Positions 7,850 to 17,284 of a stretch of 33,134 bases of DNA are shown one piece after another. Every line of letters begins with the position of its first letter. Positions within the stretch are counted from its first letter, which is position 1. The notes below the pieces were generated by a model. The model had not been told where the DNA came from and did not search any database. It saw nothing but the letters and a program-made list of their open reading frames with translations. The position numbers were made by a program, and so were the translations under genes. Source of the stretch: Streptococcus sp. HMSC067H01 (GTDB lineage: Bacteria > Bacillota > Bacilli > Lactobacillales > Streptococcaceae); contig NZ_KV817814.1 of NCBI RefSeq assembly GCF_001814775.1, positions 1-33,134 on the forward strand, in the 5' to 3' direction.

Positions 7850-9424
7850 ATGTATTATTTCATTCCTTTTTTGGAGCGCAACAATCCATCTTGGCAAGCT
7901 AGTATTGTGCCTTGGTATAGAACTCCTTATCGCTTAGAATTTGATGATATCTTACACCAAATTCGGATTTTTAAACGCCAAGAATTAGAATCTAAGATGC
8001 TATGGTTGACTTATCATCCCCATTTACGTTATTTGTTACACAGACAAGATTTGTTGGAGTCGGATGTCTTCTCCGTTTTCGATGCTATTCAAAATATTGA
8101 AGCTGAGGAGATGCATCCTTTACAATTAAAAGACTTGACATGGGATGAAGACTGTGACTTTATCTATACCCCTTTCTTAATTGTAGTCAAGCAAAAGGGG
8201 GCACTCTATGCTCATATTGAATATGGTTCAGAAGGTTTTATCAGCTATATCACTTACTTTAAGGATAACCAAGTTGATTTCATTTGTTATTTTGATGATC
8301 GTGGATTTTTATCTAGCCTTATAGAGTATGAGGATCAAAAACCAGTTACTCGTTATTATTATAATGCAAAAGGCCAGTGGCAACTTAGGGAAAACTTGCA
8401 GGGAGAAGAGCCAATTGTAAAGATAAATCCAGCAGTAAACTATCGTTTTGAAAAATTAGCTTATGAGAGTATAGATGAAGTCATTTGGGAATTCTTAGCA
8501 AAATTTTTAAATCAAGACTATCAAATTGGAGATTCATTTGTTTTGGCAGCTAATACCAAGTTTCAAGATCAATTGTTAGAAAAATTACCAAAAGAAGCTC
8601 CTAAAATTATAAGTTTCTTTATTGAAAGAAATCAAGCAGATGATTTACAAACTCATCGCCAAGTAGTAGAACAGTCTAGAATGTTGATTAGTGATCGGAA
8701 AGATTTTCTTGAGCGATTACAAGAGACCTATCCCCAATTTGCTTCTAAAATGCATCATTTACCGTCATTTGATACGCGCTTAAAATTAGGGATTAGCCAA
8801 CGATTAAAGGAATCAAAAATTTATGTCCAATTAGATATACAGATGCAACAAGATCCAGAAGTCCTGTATGAAATCATGCATTTCGTTTCGAAAAATCCCT
8901 TGACAGAGGTTGTTTTTTCAGTATTTAATGCAGAAGGTTATCAAATTGAAGCTTTGCAGGAGCAACTCGATTCGCTCATTCTTGAACGTCTTAACCCAAG
9001 AGATCTGTTAAAGGATTCTGTAGTATCTGATGCAGAAAATACATTAGAAGAAAATACCAGAGATGATTATCGCTTTAAGATTATCAATCTAAATGATGAG
9101 ATGGGCTTAATTCGTGAGCTAGAGTATACTCGTTTAATTGTTGATTTGAATCCAGTCGCTAATATTTACACACAGATTGCAGGGATTAGCGCAGGAATCC
9201 CTCAAATCAACCGACACGAGTCAGAATATGTTACCCATTTACAAAATGGGTATATCCTATCGGATTTATCGGAGTTTAGTAAAGCTGGGCACTATTTCTT
9301 AGATACCCTGAAACATTGGAATCAAGCCTTAATTTATTCAATTGATAAGATTCGACAAAATACAGGTGATCAATTTGTAGATAAGTGGGAAAAATGGTTA
9401 GAGGAGGCAAAGAGTGAGCAATAA
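7850..9424 (+). CDS. asp1: Accessory Sec system protein Asp1
   Basis: 524 residues, usual length for Asp1, starting with the family-typical MYYFIPFLERN and preceded by a GAGGAG ribosome site. Asp1 is a GT-B-like scaffold without glycosyltransferase activity. It forms a complex with Asp2 and Asp3 needed for export of SRR adhesins. In the sequence the middle region (~100-200) looks like the extended beta-sheet insert also present in GtfA and GtfB (FIYTPFLIVV, ISYITYFKDN, YYYNAKGQW). The C-terminal part has LIVDLNPVANIYTQIAG and GISAGIPQI, a degenerate GT-B C-lobe motif. The gene's end overlaps asp2 by 11 bases. Confidence 0.95.
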   Translation: MYYFIPFLERNNPSWQASIVPWYRTPYRLEFDDILHQIRIFKRQELESKMLWLTYHPHLRYLLHRQDLLESDVFSVFDAIQNIEAEEMHPLQLKDLTWDEDCDFIYTPFLIVVKQKGALYAHIEYGSEGFISYITYFKDNQVDFICYFDDRGFLSSLIEYEDQKPVTRYYYNAKGQWQLRENLQGEEPIVKINPAVNYRFEKLAYESIDEVIWEFLAKFLNQDYQIGDSFVLAANTKFQDQLLEKLPKEAPKIISFFIERNQADDLQTHRQVVEQSRMLISDRKDFLERLQETYPQFASKMHHLPSFDTRLKLGISQRLKESKIYVQLDIQMQQDPEVLYEIMHFVSKNPLTEVVFSVFNAEGYQIEALQEQLDSLILERLNPRDLLKDSVVSDAENTLEENTRDDYRFKIINLNDEMGLIRELEYTRLIVDLNPVANIYTQIAGISAGIPQINRHESEYVTHLQNGYILSDLSEFSKAGHYFLDTLKHWNQALIYSIDKIRQNTGDQFVDKWEKWLEEAKSEQ

Positions 9425-10946
9425 ATTACAGATTTTGCAGATAGGTAGCAGAAACTGGAGCCATATCTATGAGCTTCCTGAAAATATGGACTGGCATTTC
9501 TTTTGGCCGAGATCAACGACTGCCATAAAGAAGGTCATGAAAATGGAAGGATTGAGAACTTTTTCAGCTATTTTGGTTGAAAATCCTGAGCATTTATCAG
9601 ATTTGATGCCACTGATGAAAAGGATCACTCCTTATACTATTTTCTACCCTGATACAGATAAGCCTCAATCAAAAGCTGTTCAAAATTTTTTGAAAAAAAC
9701 CTGTGCTCAAGCAACAGATTTTTCAAACCCAGTAGAACTTTTGCGACTCTTATCTAAGGCCCTGTTTAGAGGGCAGTATGGAGATAAGTTAGTTCCAATT
9801 GATATGATTGTCAATCCTGCTTTTACGGGAAAGGTTCGATATAACGGTTATGAAAATCTAGAACTCCTAGGGAAGTATGGTCAAGACTTTCGCCCCTTAA
9901 TTAGTTGGAAGTATAATATCCGAGCTAGCGAATTTAACCCAGTCGAACTTTGGCTCGAATATGAGAAAGATTGGACTTGTGATATTCGTCTGATTGTTCG
10001 AAATATCCAAGATGGCTCCACTGCTAACTTTGTTAAAGAACGAGTTTTCACAGTTGAAGATATGAAGACAGCTCTGGTACTGGATGATGATTTTTCTTCA
10101 TTTATCAGTGTCTCTTTAGAAGCTAGAGGAGCAGGATGTCTGAAAATAGGAGCTCTTCACCAGCGTTTGACGCGCTACCAATTTGGTAAATATGTTCTTG
10201 GTGGGGGAATCATTCATAATGAAAAGCGTGAGGAAATCAATTACTTTTTCTATCCAGGAGACTTTAAGCCACCTTTGAATATCTATTTCTCTGGTTATCG
10301 ACGTGCGGAAGGATTTGAAGGCTTCGGAATGATGAGATCTCTTGGTACGCCTTTCATTCTTTTTCAAGATCCTCGGATAGATGGAGGAGCCTTCTACTTG
10401 GGTGATGACTGTCTCGAAAATGGCGTTAGAAATGTCATTCAAAAATATTTGGATTTATTAGGATTTTCAAATAAGGAGTTAATCCTTTCGGGGATATCTA
10501 TGGGGACCTATGGTGCTATGTATTACAGTTCTTTCTTTGAACCTCGAGCTGTTATTGTGTCAAAACCCTTGACCAATCTTGGATTGATAGCAGAGAGAGG
10601 CAGGCTTGAGGCACCAGGTCTTTTCCCAACTGCCTTTGATATTTTACGGCACCATTCTAAGGGGGAGGCTAGCTTTGATGCTATGAGATTTTTAGATGAC
10701 CGTTTCTGGACTCCTTTTAAACAGGCAGATTTTAGTCAAACAATTTTTGGCCTTTCTTATATGAAAGAGGAAGACTATGATCCACGTGCTTATGATGACT
10801 TAGTTGAAAACCTCTATCATACGGGTGCTCGTATTATGGTAAAAGGAACCTCGGGTCGACATAACGATGATAATGATACAACTATAACTTGGTTCATGAA
10901 TTTTTATAAGATGATATTAGAGCAAGATTTTGGGAGAAAGTTTTAA
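9414..10946 (+). CDS. asp2: Accessory Sec system protein Asp2, glycan O-acetyltransferase
   Basis: 510 residues beginning with GTG at 9414, preceded by a strong GAGGAGG ribosome site inside asp1. The C-terminal half is an alpha/beta-hydrolase-like domain. The nucleophile elbow GISMGTYGA places serine at residue 362, glutamates stand at 452-453 (KEEDYDP) and a histidine at 483 (GRHNDDND). These agree well with the Ser-Glu-His catalytic triad reported for S. gordonii Asp2, which acetylates GlcNAc on GspB as well as supporting its export. All triad residues appear intact, so acetylation activity is predicted. The stop codon overlaps the asp3 start by one base (TAATG), a sign of translational coupling. 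Confidence 0.95.
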   Translation: MSNKLQILQIGSRNWSHIYELPENMDWHFFWPRSTTAIKKVMKMEGLRTFSAILVENPEHLSDLMPLMKRITPYTIFYPDTDKPQSKAVQNFLKKTCAQATDFSNPVELLRLLSKALFRGQYGDKLVPIDMIVNPAFTGKVRYNGYENLELLGKYGQDFRPLISWKYNIRASEFNPVELWLEYEKDWTCDIRLIVRNIQDGSTANFVKERVFTVEDMKTALVLDDDFSSFISVSLEARGAGCLKIGALHQRLTRYQFGKYVLGGGIIHNEKREEINYFFYPGDFKPPLNIYFSGYRRAEGFEGFGMMRSLGTPFILFQDPRIDGGAFYLGDDCLENGVRNVIQKYLDLLGFSNKELILSGISMGTYGAMYYSSFFEPRAVIVSKPLTNLGLIAERGRLEAPGLFPTAFDILRHHSKGEASFDAMRFLDDRFWTPFKQADFSQTIFGLSYMKEEDYDPRAYDDLVENLYHTGARIMVKGTSGRHNDDNDTTITWFMNFYKMILEQDFGRKF

Positions 10947-11428
10947 TGATTATCAAACGGAATAAAGAGATTTATTGGGGAGAATTTAAGGGAGCCAGTT
11001 TAGGTGACTTGAAAGAGAATAGTTTTTTATATGGTTCAGTCGTTATATATCATTCACGTAATCATGTTTATTTTGAAAATAGTATGATGAATTCTGGTAC
11101 GATGATTCATGAGTGGACCTCAAGTTTTAACTTTCAAGGGAATCGCTTAACCCCGACATTACCTCTTTTGAAAAGGGGACATCGTTACCGTTTAGCTAGT
11201 CAGATGACTGTTCAACCTCAAAATGGTTTATATTTTAGACTCATTTTTATGAATCGTTATGATAGGCAAGTTGGTCAAGTAATAGAAAAAAACTTTGATT
11301 TCACCTTTACTTATCCTGAAGACGCCTATCATTACAAAGTACAACTGTTGAGCGCAGGCTTTCAATCAGTTGACTTTCATTCATTTTCAATAGAAGAGGA
11401 CTATTCTGAACAAGATGTGGAAAAATAA
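10946..11428 (+). CDS. asp3: Accessory Sec system protein Asp3
   Basis: 160 residues, the usual size for Asp3. Family-like features are an N-terminal NKEIYWGEF and the stretch [16 protein letters not shown], followed by a beta-rich sequence ([29 protein letters not shown]). Asp3 is a beta-sandwich carbohydrate-binding-module-like protein that joins Asp1 and Asp2 in the cytoplasmic complex guiding the glycosylated adhesin to SecA2. The ATG overlaps the asp2 stop and its own end overlaps secA2 by 14 bases. The family is recognised mainly by position between asp2 and secA2 plus length and these motifs. Confidence 0.93.
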   Translation: MIIKRNKEIYWGEFKGASLGDLKENSFLYGSVVIYHSRNHVYFENSMMNSGTMIHEWTSSFNFQGNRLTPTLPLLKRGHRYRLASQMTVQPQNGLYFRLIFMNRYDRQVGQVIEKNFDFTFTYPEDAYHYKVQLLSAGFQSVDFHSFSIEEDYSEQDVEK

Positions 11429-13793
11429 TAGACAGTTGAGCAAGGTGAAAAAAATCTTGCATCAAATCAATCTAAAAAAAGATGAGATGGCTTCGCTAAC
11501 AGATGCTGAATTAGCAGGAAAAACTCAAGAATTTAAAGAGAGATTGGCTGCTGGAGAAACTTTAGATGATCTTCTGGTAGAAGCTTTTGCAGTTGTCAGA
11601 GAGGCTGATGAACGAATCTTAGGAATGTTTCCCTACGATGTACAGGTCATGGGGGGAATTGTCATTCACCAAGGGAATGTTGCGGAGATGAATACGGGCG
11701 AGGGGAAAACTCTGACCGCTACGATGCCAGTCTATCTCAATGCTTTATCAGGGCAAGGTGTTATGCTAGTGACTACAAATGACTATCTTGCCAAGCGTGA
11801 TGCAGAGGAGATGGGACAGGTCTATGAGTTCCTAGGTTTGACCATTCGTATTCCTTTTTCTGAAGACGAGGATGAAGAGTTAACGGCTGAGGATAAGCAG
11901 GAAATTTATAAAGCGGATATTATTTATACTACCAATAGCGGTCTTGGTTTTGACTATTTGGTTGATAATCTAGCCTCCAGTGAAGATAAAAAGTATATGC
12001 CAGAATTTAACTTTGTTATCGTAGATGAGGTAGATTCAGTGCTGCTGGACAGTGCTCAAACTCCTTTGGTCATTTCAGGTTCACCTAGGGTACAATCCAA
12101 TTTTTATGGAATTATTGATACCTTGATGACAACACTAGTTGAGGGTCAAGACTATATCTTTAAAGATGAGAAAAAAGAGGTATGGCTCACTACTAAGGGT
12201 GCTAGAACTGCAGAAAGTTTTTTGGGTATTGATAACCTCTATTCCGAAGAACATGGTGTACTAGCAAGACACTTGACCTTTGCACTACGAGCTCATACCA
12301 TGTTTAAAAGGGATAAAGATTATATTATTCGTAAGGGCGAGAAAGACGAAGAGCTGGTGCTGCTAGATCAAAGTACAGGTCGTTTATTAGAAATGACCAA
12401 ATTACAGGGTGGCTTACACCAAGCCATTGAGGCAAAAGAGCATGTTCCCTTGTCTGAAGAAACACGGGCGATGGCCTCCATTACCTACCAAAGCTTATTT
12501 AAGAAGTTTAAAAAAATCTCTGGGATGACTGGGACAGGAAAAGTTGCAGAGAAAGAGTTTTTAGAAACTTACGGGATGTCAGTCATTCGAATTCCTACAA
12601 ATCGTCCGAATCAGCGAATTGATTATCCAGACAATCTCTATGTTACACTACCTGAAAAAGTGTATGCTTCACTTGCTGAGATTAAATATTATCATGAAAA
12701 GGGTAATCCTTTATTGATTTTTGTTGGATCTGTAGAAATGTCTGAACTCTACTCCTCCCTATTGTTACGGGAAGGAATTGCTCATAACGTTTTAAATGCC
12801 CATAATGCGACGCGTGAAGCTCAGATGATTGCAGAGTCAGGTCGTATGGGAGCTGTGACAGTTGCGACTTCTATGGCCGGTCGTGGGACTGATATTAAAC
12901 TTGGTCCAGGAGTTGCTGAACTTGGCGGTCTAGTTGTAATTGGTACAGAACGGATGGATAGTAAGCGTATTGACTTACAAATTAGAGGACGTTCTGGGCG
13001 ACAGGGAGACCCTGGGCTATCAAAATTCTTTGTGTCACTGGAAGATGATGTGATCAAGAAGTTTGGTCCTTCTTGGGTACATAAGATGTATAAGGACTAT
13101 ACCGTAAATAAACAGATAAGCCCAGAACTTTTAGAAGGAAGACGCTATCGAAAATTAGTAGAAAAAGCGCAGAAGGCAAGCGATAGCGCTGCTAGATCAT
13201 CAAGAAGGCAAACCTTAGAGTATGCTGAGAGTATGAATATCCAAAGAGAGATGATTTATAGTCAAAGAAACCGTTTGATTGATGGTACCGAGGATCTAGA
13301 TGGTTTTGTTGTGGATGTACTAGATGAATTCATAAAAAAAAGCTTGTCAGAAGAAGCATTTGAAAGTAGAGAGGAACTCTATCATTTTATCGTTAAAAAT
13401 ATCAGTTTTCTCTATCATGCAGTTCCTCGCGAGTTGGATATGACAGATAAGGAAGCCATTAGACGAGTTTTAGAGACAACCATCCAAAAAAGTCTACAAG
13501 AGAAACGAACGCTTCTTGAAACTCATGACTTCTTTTCAGATTTTCAGCGTTTAGCCTTGTTAAAGGCCATAGATGATAACTGGGTAGAACAGGTGGACTA
13601 CCTTCAACAACTGAGTCTAGCGATTGGTGGGCAGTCAGCTGCTCAAAAGAATCCTATTGTCGAGTATTACCAAGAAGCCTATCATGGATTCGAAGAAATG
13701 AAAAGGCAGGTCAAGAAGGATATGGTTCGAAATCTTTTATTGAGTCGAGTAGACATTTCACCTGATGGGGAAATTATGGCTTATTTTCCATAA
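11415..13793 (+). CDS. secA2: Accessory Sec translocase ATPase SecA2
   Basis: 792 residues, shorter than the housekeeping SecA because the zinc-binding C-terminal linker is absent; the protein ends soon after the helical domain, as is normal for SecA2 of SRR loci. Walker A is [11 protein letters not shown] (K98), Walker [11 protein letters not shown] (D204-E205). The second ATPase domain has [13 protein letters not shown] and [13 protein letters not shown] (arginine fingers). It drives export of the glycosylated adhesin through SecY2 using ATP. The start ATG is inside the asp3 tail (frame overlap of 14 bases). The gene is separated from gtfA by 12 bases. Confidence 0.97.
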   Translation: MWKNNRQLSKVKKILHQINLKKDEMASLTDAELAGKTQEFKERLAAGETLDDLLVEAFAVVREADERILGMFPYDVQVMGGIVIHQGNVAEMNTGEGKTLTATMPVYLNALSGQGVMLVTTNDYLAKRDAEEMGQVYEFLGLTIRIPFSEDEDEELTAEDKQEIYKADIIYTTNSGLGFDYLVDNLASSEDKKYMPEFNFVIVDEVDSVLLDSAQTPLVISGSPRVQSNFYGIIDTLMTTLVEGQDYIFKDEKKEVWLTTKGARTAESFLGIDNLYSEEHGVLARHLTFALRAHTMFKRDKDYIIRKGEKDEELVLLDQSTGRLLEMTKLQGGLHQAIEAKEHVPLSEETRAMASITYQSLFKKFKKISGMTGTGKVAEKEFLETYGMSVIRIPTNRPNQRIDYPDNLYVTLPEKVYASLAEIKYYHEKGNPLLIFVGSVEMSELYSSLLLREGIAHNVLNAHNATREAQMIAESGRMGAVTVATSMAGRGTDIKLGPGVAELGGLVVIGTERMDSKRIDLQIRGRSGRQGDPGLSKFFVSLEDDVIKKFGPSWVHKMYKDYTVNKQISPELLEGRRYRKLVEKAQKASDSAARSSRRQTLEYAESMNIQREMIYSQRNRLIDGTEDLDGFVVDVLDEFIKKSLSEEAFESREELYHFIVKNISFLYHAVPRELDMTDKEAIRRVLETTIQKSLQEKRTLLETHDFFSDFQRLALLKAIDDNWVEQVDYLQQLSLAIGGQSAAQKNPIVEYYQEAYHGFEEMKRQVKKDMVRNLLLSRVDISPDGEIMAYFP

Positions 13794-13805
13794 AAAGGGG
13801 ACAAT

Positions 13806-15326
13806 ATGACAATTTACAATATAAATTTAGGAATTGGTTGGGCCAGCAGTGGTGTTGAATATGCCCAGGCATATCGTGCGGGTATTTTTCGCAGCCTGAA
13901 TCTGCCGTCGAAGTTTATCTTTACAGATATGATTTTGGGAGATAATATCCAGCACCTAACCGCAAATATCGGCTTTGATGACGATCAAGTCATCTGGCTT
14001 TACAATCACTTTACAGATATCAAAATTGCACCGACCAGTGTGACGGTAGATGATGTGTTAGCTTATTTTGAAGGCGTAGAAAGCCGTCGTGAAAGAAATG
14101 GGAGAATTGAACGAATCTTCTTCTCAGATGAAGACAAGTTTATCACTTGTTATTTGGTAGATGAGGAAAAAGATTTCGTCCAACACGTAGAGTATGTATA
14201 TGCCGGTAAGTTAATCCGCAAAGATTATTTCTCTTACACACGCTATTGCACAGAATATTTTGCTCCTAAAGACAATGTAGCGACACTCTACCAAAGAACC
14301 TTCTACAATGAAGATGGGACTCCGGCTTATGAGATGTTCATGAATCAAGGAACTGAGGAAGTTTATCGTTTCAAGGATCGCATTTTATACGGGAAGCCTG
14401 CCTTAATTCGTTATTTCATGCAGACACTTGGGTTAAGTAAATCAGATCTAGTAATTTTAGATCGTGAGACAGGGATTGGTCAGGTTGTTTTTGAGGAAGC
14501 GCAAGCGGCGCATCTAGCGGTAGTTGTTCATGCGGAGCATTACAGTGAAAATGCGACAAATGACGATTATATCCTTTGGAATAACTATTATGACTATCAA
14601 TTTACAAATGCAGATAAGGTCGATCTCTTTATCGTTTCAACGGATCGTCAAAAGGAAGTCTTAGAGCAACAATTTGCTCGCTATACCTCGCATGCACCTA
14701 AGATTGTGACCATTCCAGTTGGAAGTGTTGATCAATTAACAAAACCACAAGAGAGCCGTAAACCATTTTCGCTCATTACAGCTTCGCGTTTGGCTAAGGA
14801 AAAACACATTGATTGGCTTGTGAAGGCTGTGATTGAGGCTCATAAGGAATTGCCAGAATTAACCTTCGATATCTACGGTAGTGGTGGTGAAGAAGGACGT
14901 CTTCATGAGATTATCGCTGCAGGTCAGGCAGAAGAGTATATTAAACTCAAGGGTCATGCCGAACTTTCTCAAATCTATTTACAGTATGAAGTTTATCTAA
15001 CTGCTTCTACAAGTGAAGGATTTGGGTTAACACTCATGGAAGCAATTGGTTCGGGCTTGCCATTGATTGGTTTTGATGTTCCTTATGGAAATCAAACCTT
15101 CATCGAAGATGGCGAAAATGGCTACTTGATTCCAAGCTCATCTGACCATGTCGAAGATGAAATCAAGAAAGCTTATGCAGAAAAGATTTGCCAACTGTAT
15201 TTGGAAAATCATTTGGAAGGCATGAGAGAAAAGTCTTACCAGATAGCCGAGAAGTTCTTGACTCAAGAGATTTTGAACAAATGGGAAAATACAATCAAGG
15301 AGGTAGTGGATGATTCAGTTATTTGA
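13806..15326 (+). CDS. gtfA: SRR-protein O-GlcNAc transferase, catalytic subunit GtfA (Gtf1)
   Basis: 506 residues, GT4-type GT-B glycosyltransferase. It begins with the family signature MTIYNINLGIGWASSGVEYA; residues ~75-200 form the extended beta-sheet domain specific to GtfA/GtfB; the C-lobe has TASRLAKEKHIDWLV and the EX7E donor-site motif E404-E412 (SEGFGLTLMEA). Together with GtfB it transfers GlcNAc from UDP-GlcNAc to Ser/Thr residues of the SRR adhesin, the first glycosylation step, which also keeps the adhesin soluble. It has a clear AAAGGGG ribosome site. The gene end overlaps gtfB by 17 bases, fitting an obligate heteromeric complex. Confidence 0.96.
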   Translation: MTIYNINLGIGWASSGVEYAQAYRAGIFRSLNLPSKFIFTDMILGDNIQHLTANIGFDDDQVIWLYNHFTDIKIAPTSVTVDDVLAYFEGVESRRERNGRIERIFFSDEDKFITCYLVDEEKDFVQHVEYVYAGKLIRKDYFSYTRYCTEYFAPKDNVATLYQRTFYNEDGTPAYEMFMNQGTEEVYRFKDRILYGKPALIRYFMQTLGLSKSDLVILDRETGIGQVVFEEAQAAHLAVVVHAEHYSENATNDDYILWNNYYDYQFTNADKVDLFIVSTDRQKEVLEQQFARYTSHAPKIVTIPVGSVDQLTKPQESRKPFSLITASRLAKEKHIDWLVKAVIEAHKELPELTFDIYGSGGEEGRLHEIIAAGQAEEYIKLKGHAELSQIYLQYEVYLTASTSEGFGLTLMEAIGSGLPLIGFDVPYGNQTFIEDGENGYLIPSSSDHVEDEIKKAYAEKICQLYLENHLEGMREKSYQIAEKFLTQEILNKWENTIKEVVDDSVI

Positions 15327-16656
15327 TGTATATAATCAAGAAAGCCAAGATTTGCACTATAGTCTGACTGAAGCAGGACTGTCTGATTTGGCTGTGGTTA
15401 TTGAACCCGATGGATTTTTGCCAGATGGAGTTGTCTCACCTTTCACCTATTATTTGGGTTATGACAGCGGTAAACCCTTGTACTTTAACCAAGTTCCTGT
15501 ACCAGACTTTTGGGAGATTGCTGGTAATAATCAATTTGGGACCATCAATGACCTTAATCAAGAACGAGCAGTGATACATTTTGCAGATGGTTTACAGGCT
15601 CGTTTGGTGAAAAAAGTCGAATGGAAAACACCAGCAGGTCGCATCTTCCAAGTGGATCACTATAATCGTTTTGGAGCTTGCTTTGCTAAGACCACCTTTG
15701 ATGCTTCTGGTCAAGCTATTATGACTTCCTATAGGGATGTAGAACAAAAGGAAGTTATTTTGGAAAACCATGTCACAGGTGATATTCTTTTGACCTTGGA
15801 AGGGCAAGGCTTGCGCCATTTTTCTGGTCGAGTAACCTTTATCATAGACTTCTTGCAAAGTTTGAATGTGAATCTTGACCACATTCTCTTTAATAGCTTA
15901 TCTACTTCGTTTTTGACTTCTTTCCATTTTCCAGAAAAATCAGGTCAGGATATCCTAGTTTGGCAAGAACCACTACATGATGATATACCAGGAAATATGC
16001 AACTGATTTTGGAGAATGACCAGCTTCGAGCTAAGACCATTATCATTCCAGATTATGCGACTTATGAACGCGCTCTGCAATTGACGGATGAGAAATTCCA
16101 TCATAAGTTTAGTCACTTAGGCTATCATTATCACTTTAAGCGTGATAATTTTGTTCGACCTGATGCCCTGATAGTGACCAATTCGGATCAACTAGAGCAA
16201 GTTGAAAAATTGGTGGAGAGTTTACCAAGGGTCACTTTCCGAATCGCGGCAGTGACAGAAATGTCAGCAAAGTTGATGGATATGCTACGCTACCCGAATG
16301 TTGTACTCTATCAAAATGCCAGTCCCCAAAAGATTCAAGATCTCTATCAACTATCAGATATCTACTTGGATATCAACTATGGTAATGAACTTCTCCAGGC
16401 TGTTCGTCAGGCCTTTGAACACAACCAACTGGTCCTAGCTTTTGAAGAAACTGCCCATAACCGTCGCTATACAGCTCCAAGTCATATTTTCGCTAAGGAA
16501 GCAGTTGACGGCATGATTCAAACTATTGAATTAGCTCTTTCTAACGTTAAAGAGATGGGACGAGCTCTTGGAGAACAGGGTTACCATGCCAATTATGTGG
16601 ATCCAATTATGTATCAGGAGCGGATGGAAATCATTTTAGGAGAAAGACATGACTAA
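15310..16656 (+). CDS. gtfB: GtfB (Gtf2), adaptor/stabilising subunit of the SRR O-GlcNAc transferase
   Basis: 448 residues, the usual length. It starts within gtfA behind an AAGGAGG site. GtfB has the same domain layout as GtfA (extended beta-sheet domain ~80-150 with RIFQVDHYNRFG) but no EX7E motif; in this family it binds the polypeptide acceptor and activates GtfA. The C-lobe (~295-440) contains LPRVTFRIAA, YPNVVLYQ, DIYLDINYGNE and LVLAFEE. These lines closely match the accessory module fused to the GT8 and acetyltransferase proteins upstream in this locus. Its end overlaps asp4. Confidence 0.95.
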   Translation: MIQLFDVYNQESQDLHYSLTEAGLSDLAVVIEPDGFLPDGVVSPFTYYLGYDSGKPLYFNQVPVPDFWEIAGNNQFGTINDLNQERAVIHFADGLQARLVKKVEWKTPAGRIFQVDHYNRFGACFAKTTFDASGQAIMTSYRDVEQKEVILENHVTGDILLTLEGQGLRHFSGRVTFIIDFLQSLNVNLDHILFNSLSTSFLTSFHFPEKSGQDILVWQEPLHDDIPGNMQLILENDQLRAKTIIIPDYATYERALQLTDEKFHHKFSHLGYHYHFKRDNFVRPDALIVTNSDQLEQVEKLVESLPRVTFRIAAVTEMSAKLMDMLRYPNVVLYQNASPQKIQDLYQLSDIYLDINYGNELLQAVRQAFEHNQLVLAFEETAHNRRYTAPSHIFAKEAVDGMIQTIELALSNVKEMGRALGEQGYHANYVDPIMYQERMEIILGERHD

Positions 16657-16828
16657 AAAAGATCTATTTTATCAGGATGTTGAAGGTCGCATGGAAGAGA
16701 TGAAACAAGAACCCATCAAAAAAGAAAAAGCCACACGTGGTGAAAAAATTAGTAAAACATTCTCTTTCTTGTTAGGATTCATCATTTTGATTGGTTTACT
16801 GTTTACTTTAATAGGGCTTTTGAGGTAG
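16649..16828 (+). CDS. asp4: Accessory Sec system protein Asp4 (SecE-like)
   Basis: A small gene of 59 codons: ATG at 16649, eight bases before the end of gtfB, with TAGGAGA upstream, and TAG at 16826-16828. The product starts MTKKDLFYQDVEGRMEEM, has a charged lysine-rich middle (KKEKATRGEKI) and one C-terminal membrane helix (FSFLLGFIILIGLLF). A cytoplasmic amphipathic part followed by one TM resembles SecE, and Asp4 is the SecE-like partner of SecY2 in streptococcal accessory Sec systems. Position between gtfB and asp5 is the conserved one. Confidence 0.92.
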   Translation: MTKKDLFYQDVEGRMEEMKQEPIKKEKATRGEKISKTFSFLLGFIILIGLLFTLIGLLR

Positions 16829-16832
16829 TTAA

Positions 16833-17057
16833 ATGACTGAATTATTGATAATTTTAACCATTGTTTTAGCTATTTCCTTAATCATCCTTGTGACCATACA
16901 ACCAAGGCAAACTCAAATCTTTTCTATTGATGCAACCAGCAATATCGGGAAGCCGAGTTATTGGCAAAGTAATACGCTTGTTAAAGTCTTAACCTTGCTT
17001 GTTAGCTTAGCCTTGTTTGTGATGCTTATCCTCTTTATGGCCTTAACTTTTGCGTAA
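16833..17057 (+). CDS. asp5: Accessory Sec system protein Asp5 (SecG-like)
   Basis: 74 residues with two hydrophobic segments: ~3-22 (LLIILTIVLAISLIILVTI) and ~48-73, joined by a polar loop with IQPRQTQIFSIDATS. Size and two-TM hairpin match Asp5, a SecG-like subunit of the SecY2 channel. ATG at 16833 comes four bases after the asp4 stop. It is the last gene of the operon; no terminator lies directly after it, and the first one downstream is the small-RNA terminator at 17233-17262. Confidence 0.92.
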   Translation: MTELLIILTIVLAISLIILVTIQPRQTQIFSIDATSNIGKPSYWQSNTLVKVLTLLVSLALFVMLILFMALTFA

Positions 17058-17129
17058 GCTTTGATTTCTGGCGAGAATGATTGACTTTAAAAGTGATTAT
17101 TTAAAGAAATTTAAGTTTTAGGAGAATAT

Positions 17130-17162
17130 TTTAAGAAAACTTTTAGGAATCTAGCTTATACT
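17130..17162 (+). promoter_or_regulatory. CiaR-type direct repeat and -10 box of a csRNA promoter
   Basis: TTTAAG (17130-17135), 5-nt spacer AAAAC, TTTTAG (17141-17146), then 10 nt and TATACT (17157-17162). The pneumococcal CiaR box is TTTAAG-N5-TTTAAG, placed about 10 bp before the -10 in the strongly CiaR-activated csRNA (ccn) promoters. Here there is one mismatch in the second half-site. A further TTTAAG at 17110-17115 lies upstream out of phase. Confidence 0.8.
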
Positions 17163-17168
17163 ATAAGC

Positions 17169-17262
17169 ATAAGTTAAGAAGACCTTAACTTTAACTCCTA
17201 AAAATTTTTCATAATAATCTCCCTATAAAATAAAGTCGCCCAATCAGGCGGCTTATTTTTTT
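17169..17262 (+). ncRNA. Probable cia-dependent small RNA (csRNA / ccn family)
   Basis: Between asp5 and rsuA, a roughly 94-nt transcript is predicted from the -10 box at 17157-17162 (start near 17169) to the T-run at 17256-17262. It has a 5' hairpin (AAGTTAAG 17171-17178 with CTTAACTT 17184-17191), a long single-stranded middle holding ACTCCT (17194-17199) and TCTCCC, both complementary to Shine-Dalgarno sequences, and a 3' terminator hairpin. This two-hairpin layout with pyrimidine-rich open region, together with the CiaR box, is that of the csRNAs found in S. pneumoniae and predicted in other streptococci. They act post-transcriptionally on mRNAs such as comC. No protein-coding frame fits. 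Expression is not proven by sequence, and which ccn copy it corresponds to is unknown. Confidence 0.82.
17233..17262 (+). terminator. Terminator of the csRNA and of the secY2A2 operon
   Basis: AAGTCGCC (17233-17240), loop CAATCA, GGCGGCTT (17247-17254) form an 8-bp stem with one G-U pair, followed by a run of seven T. It is the first strong terminator after asp5. Confidence 0.9.
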
Positions 17263-17284
17263 GTTCAAAATCTATACTTTTTCA

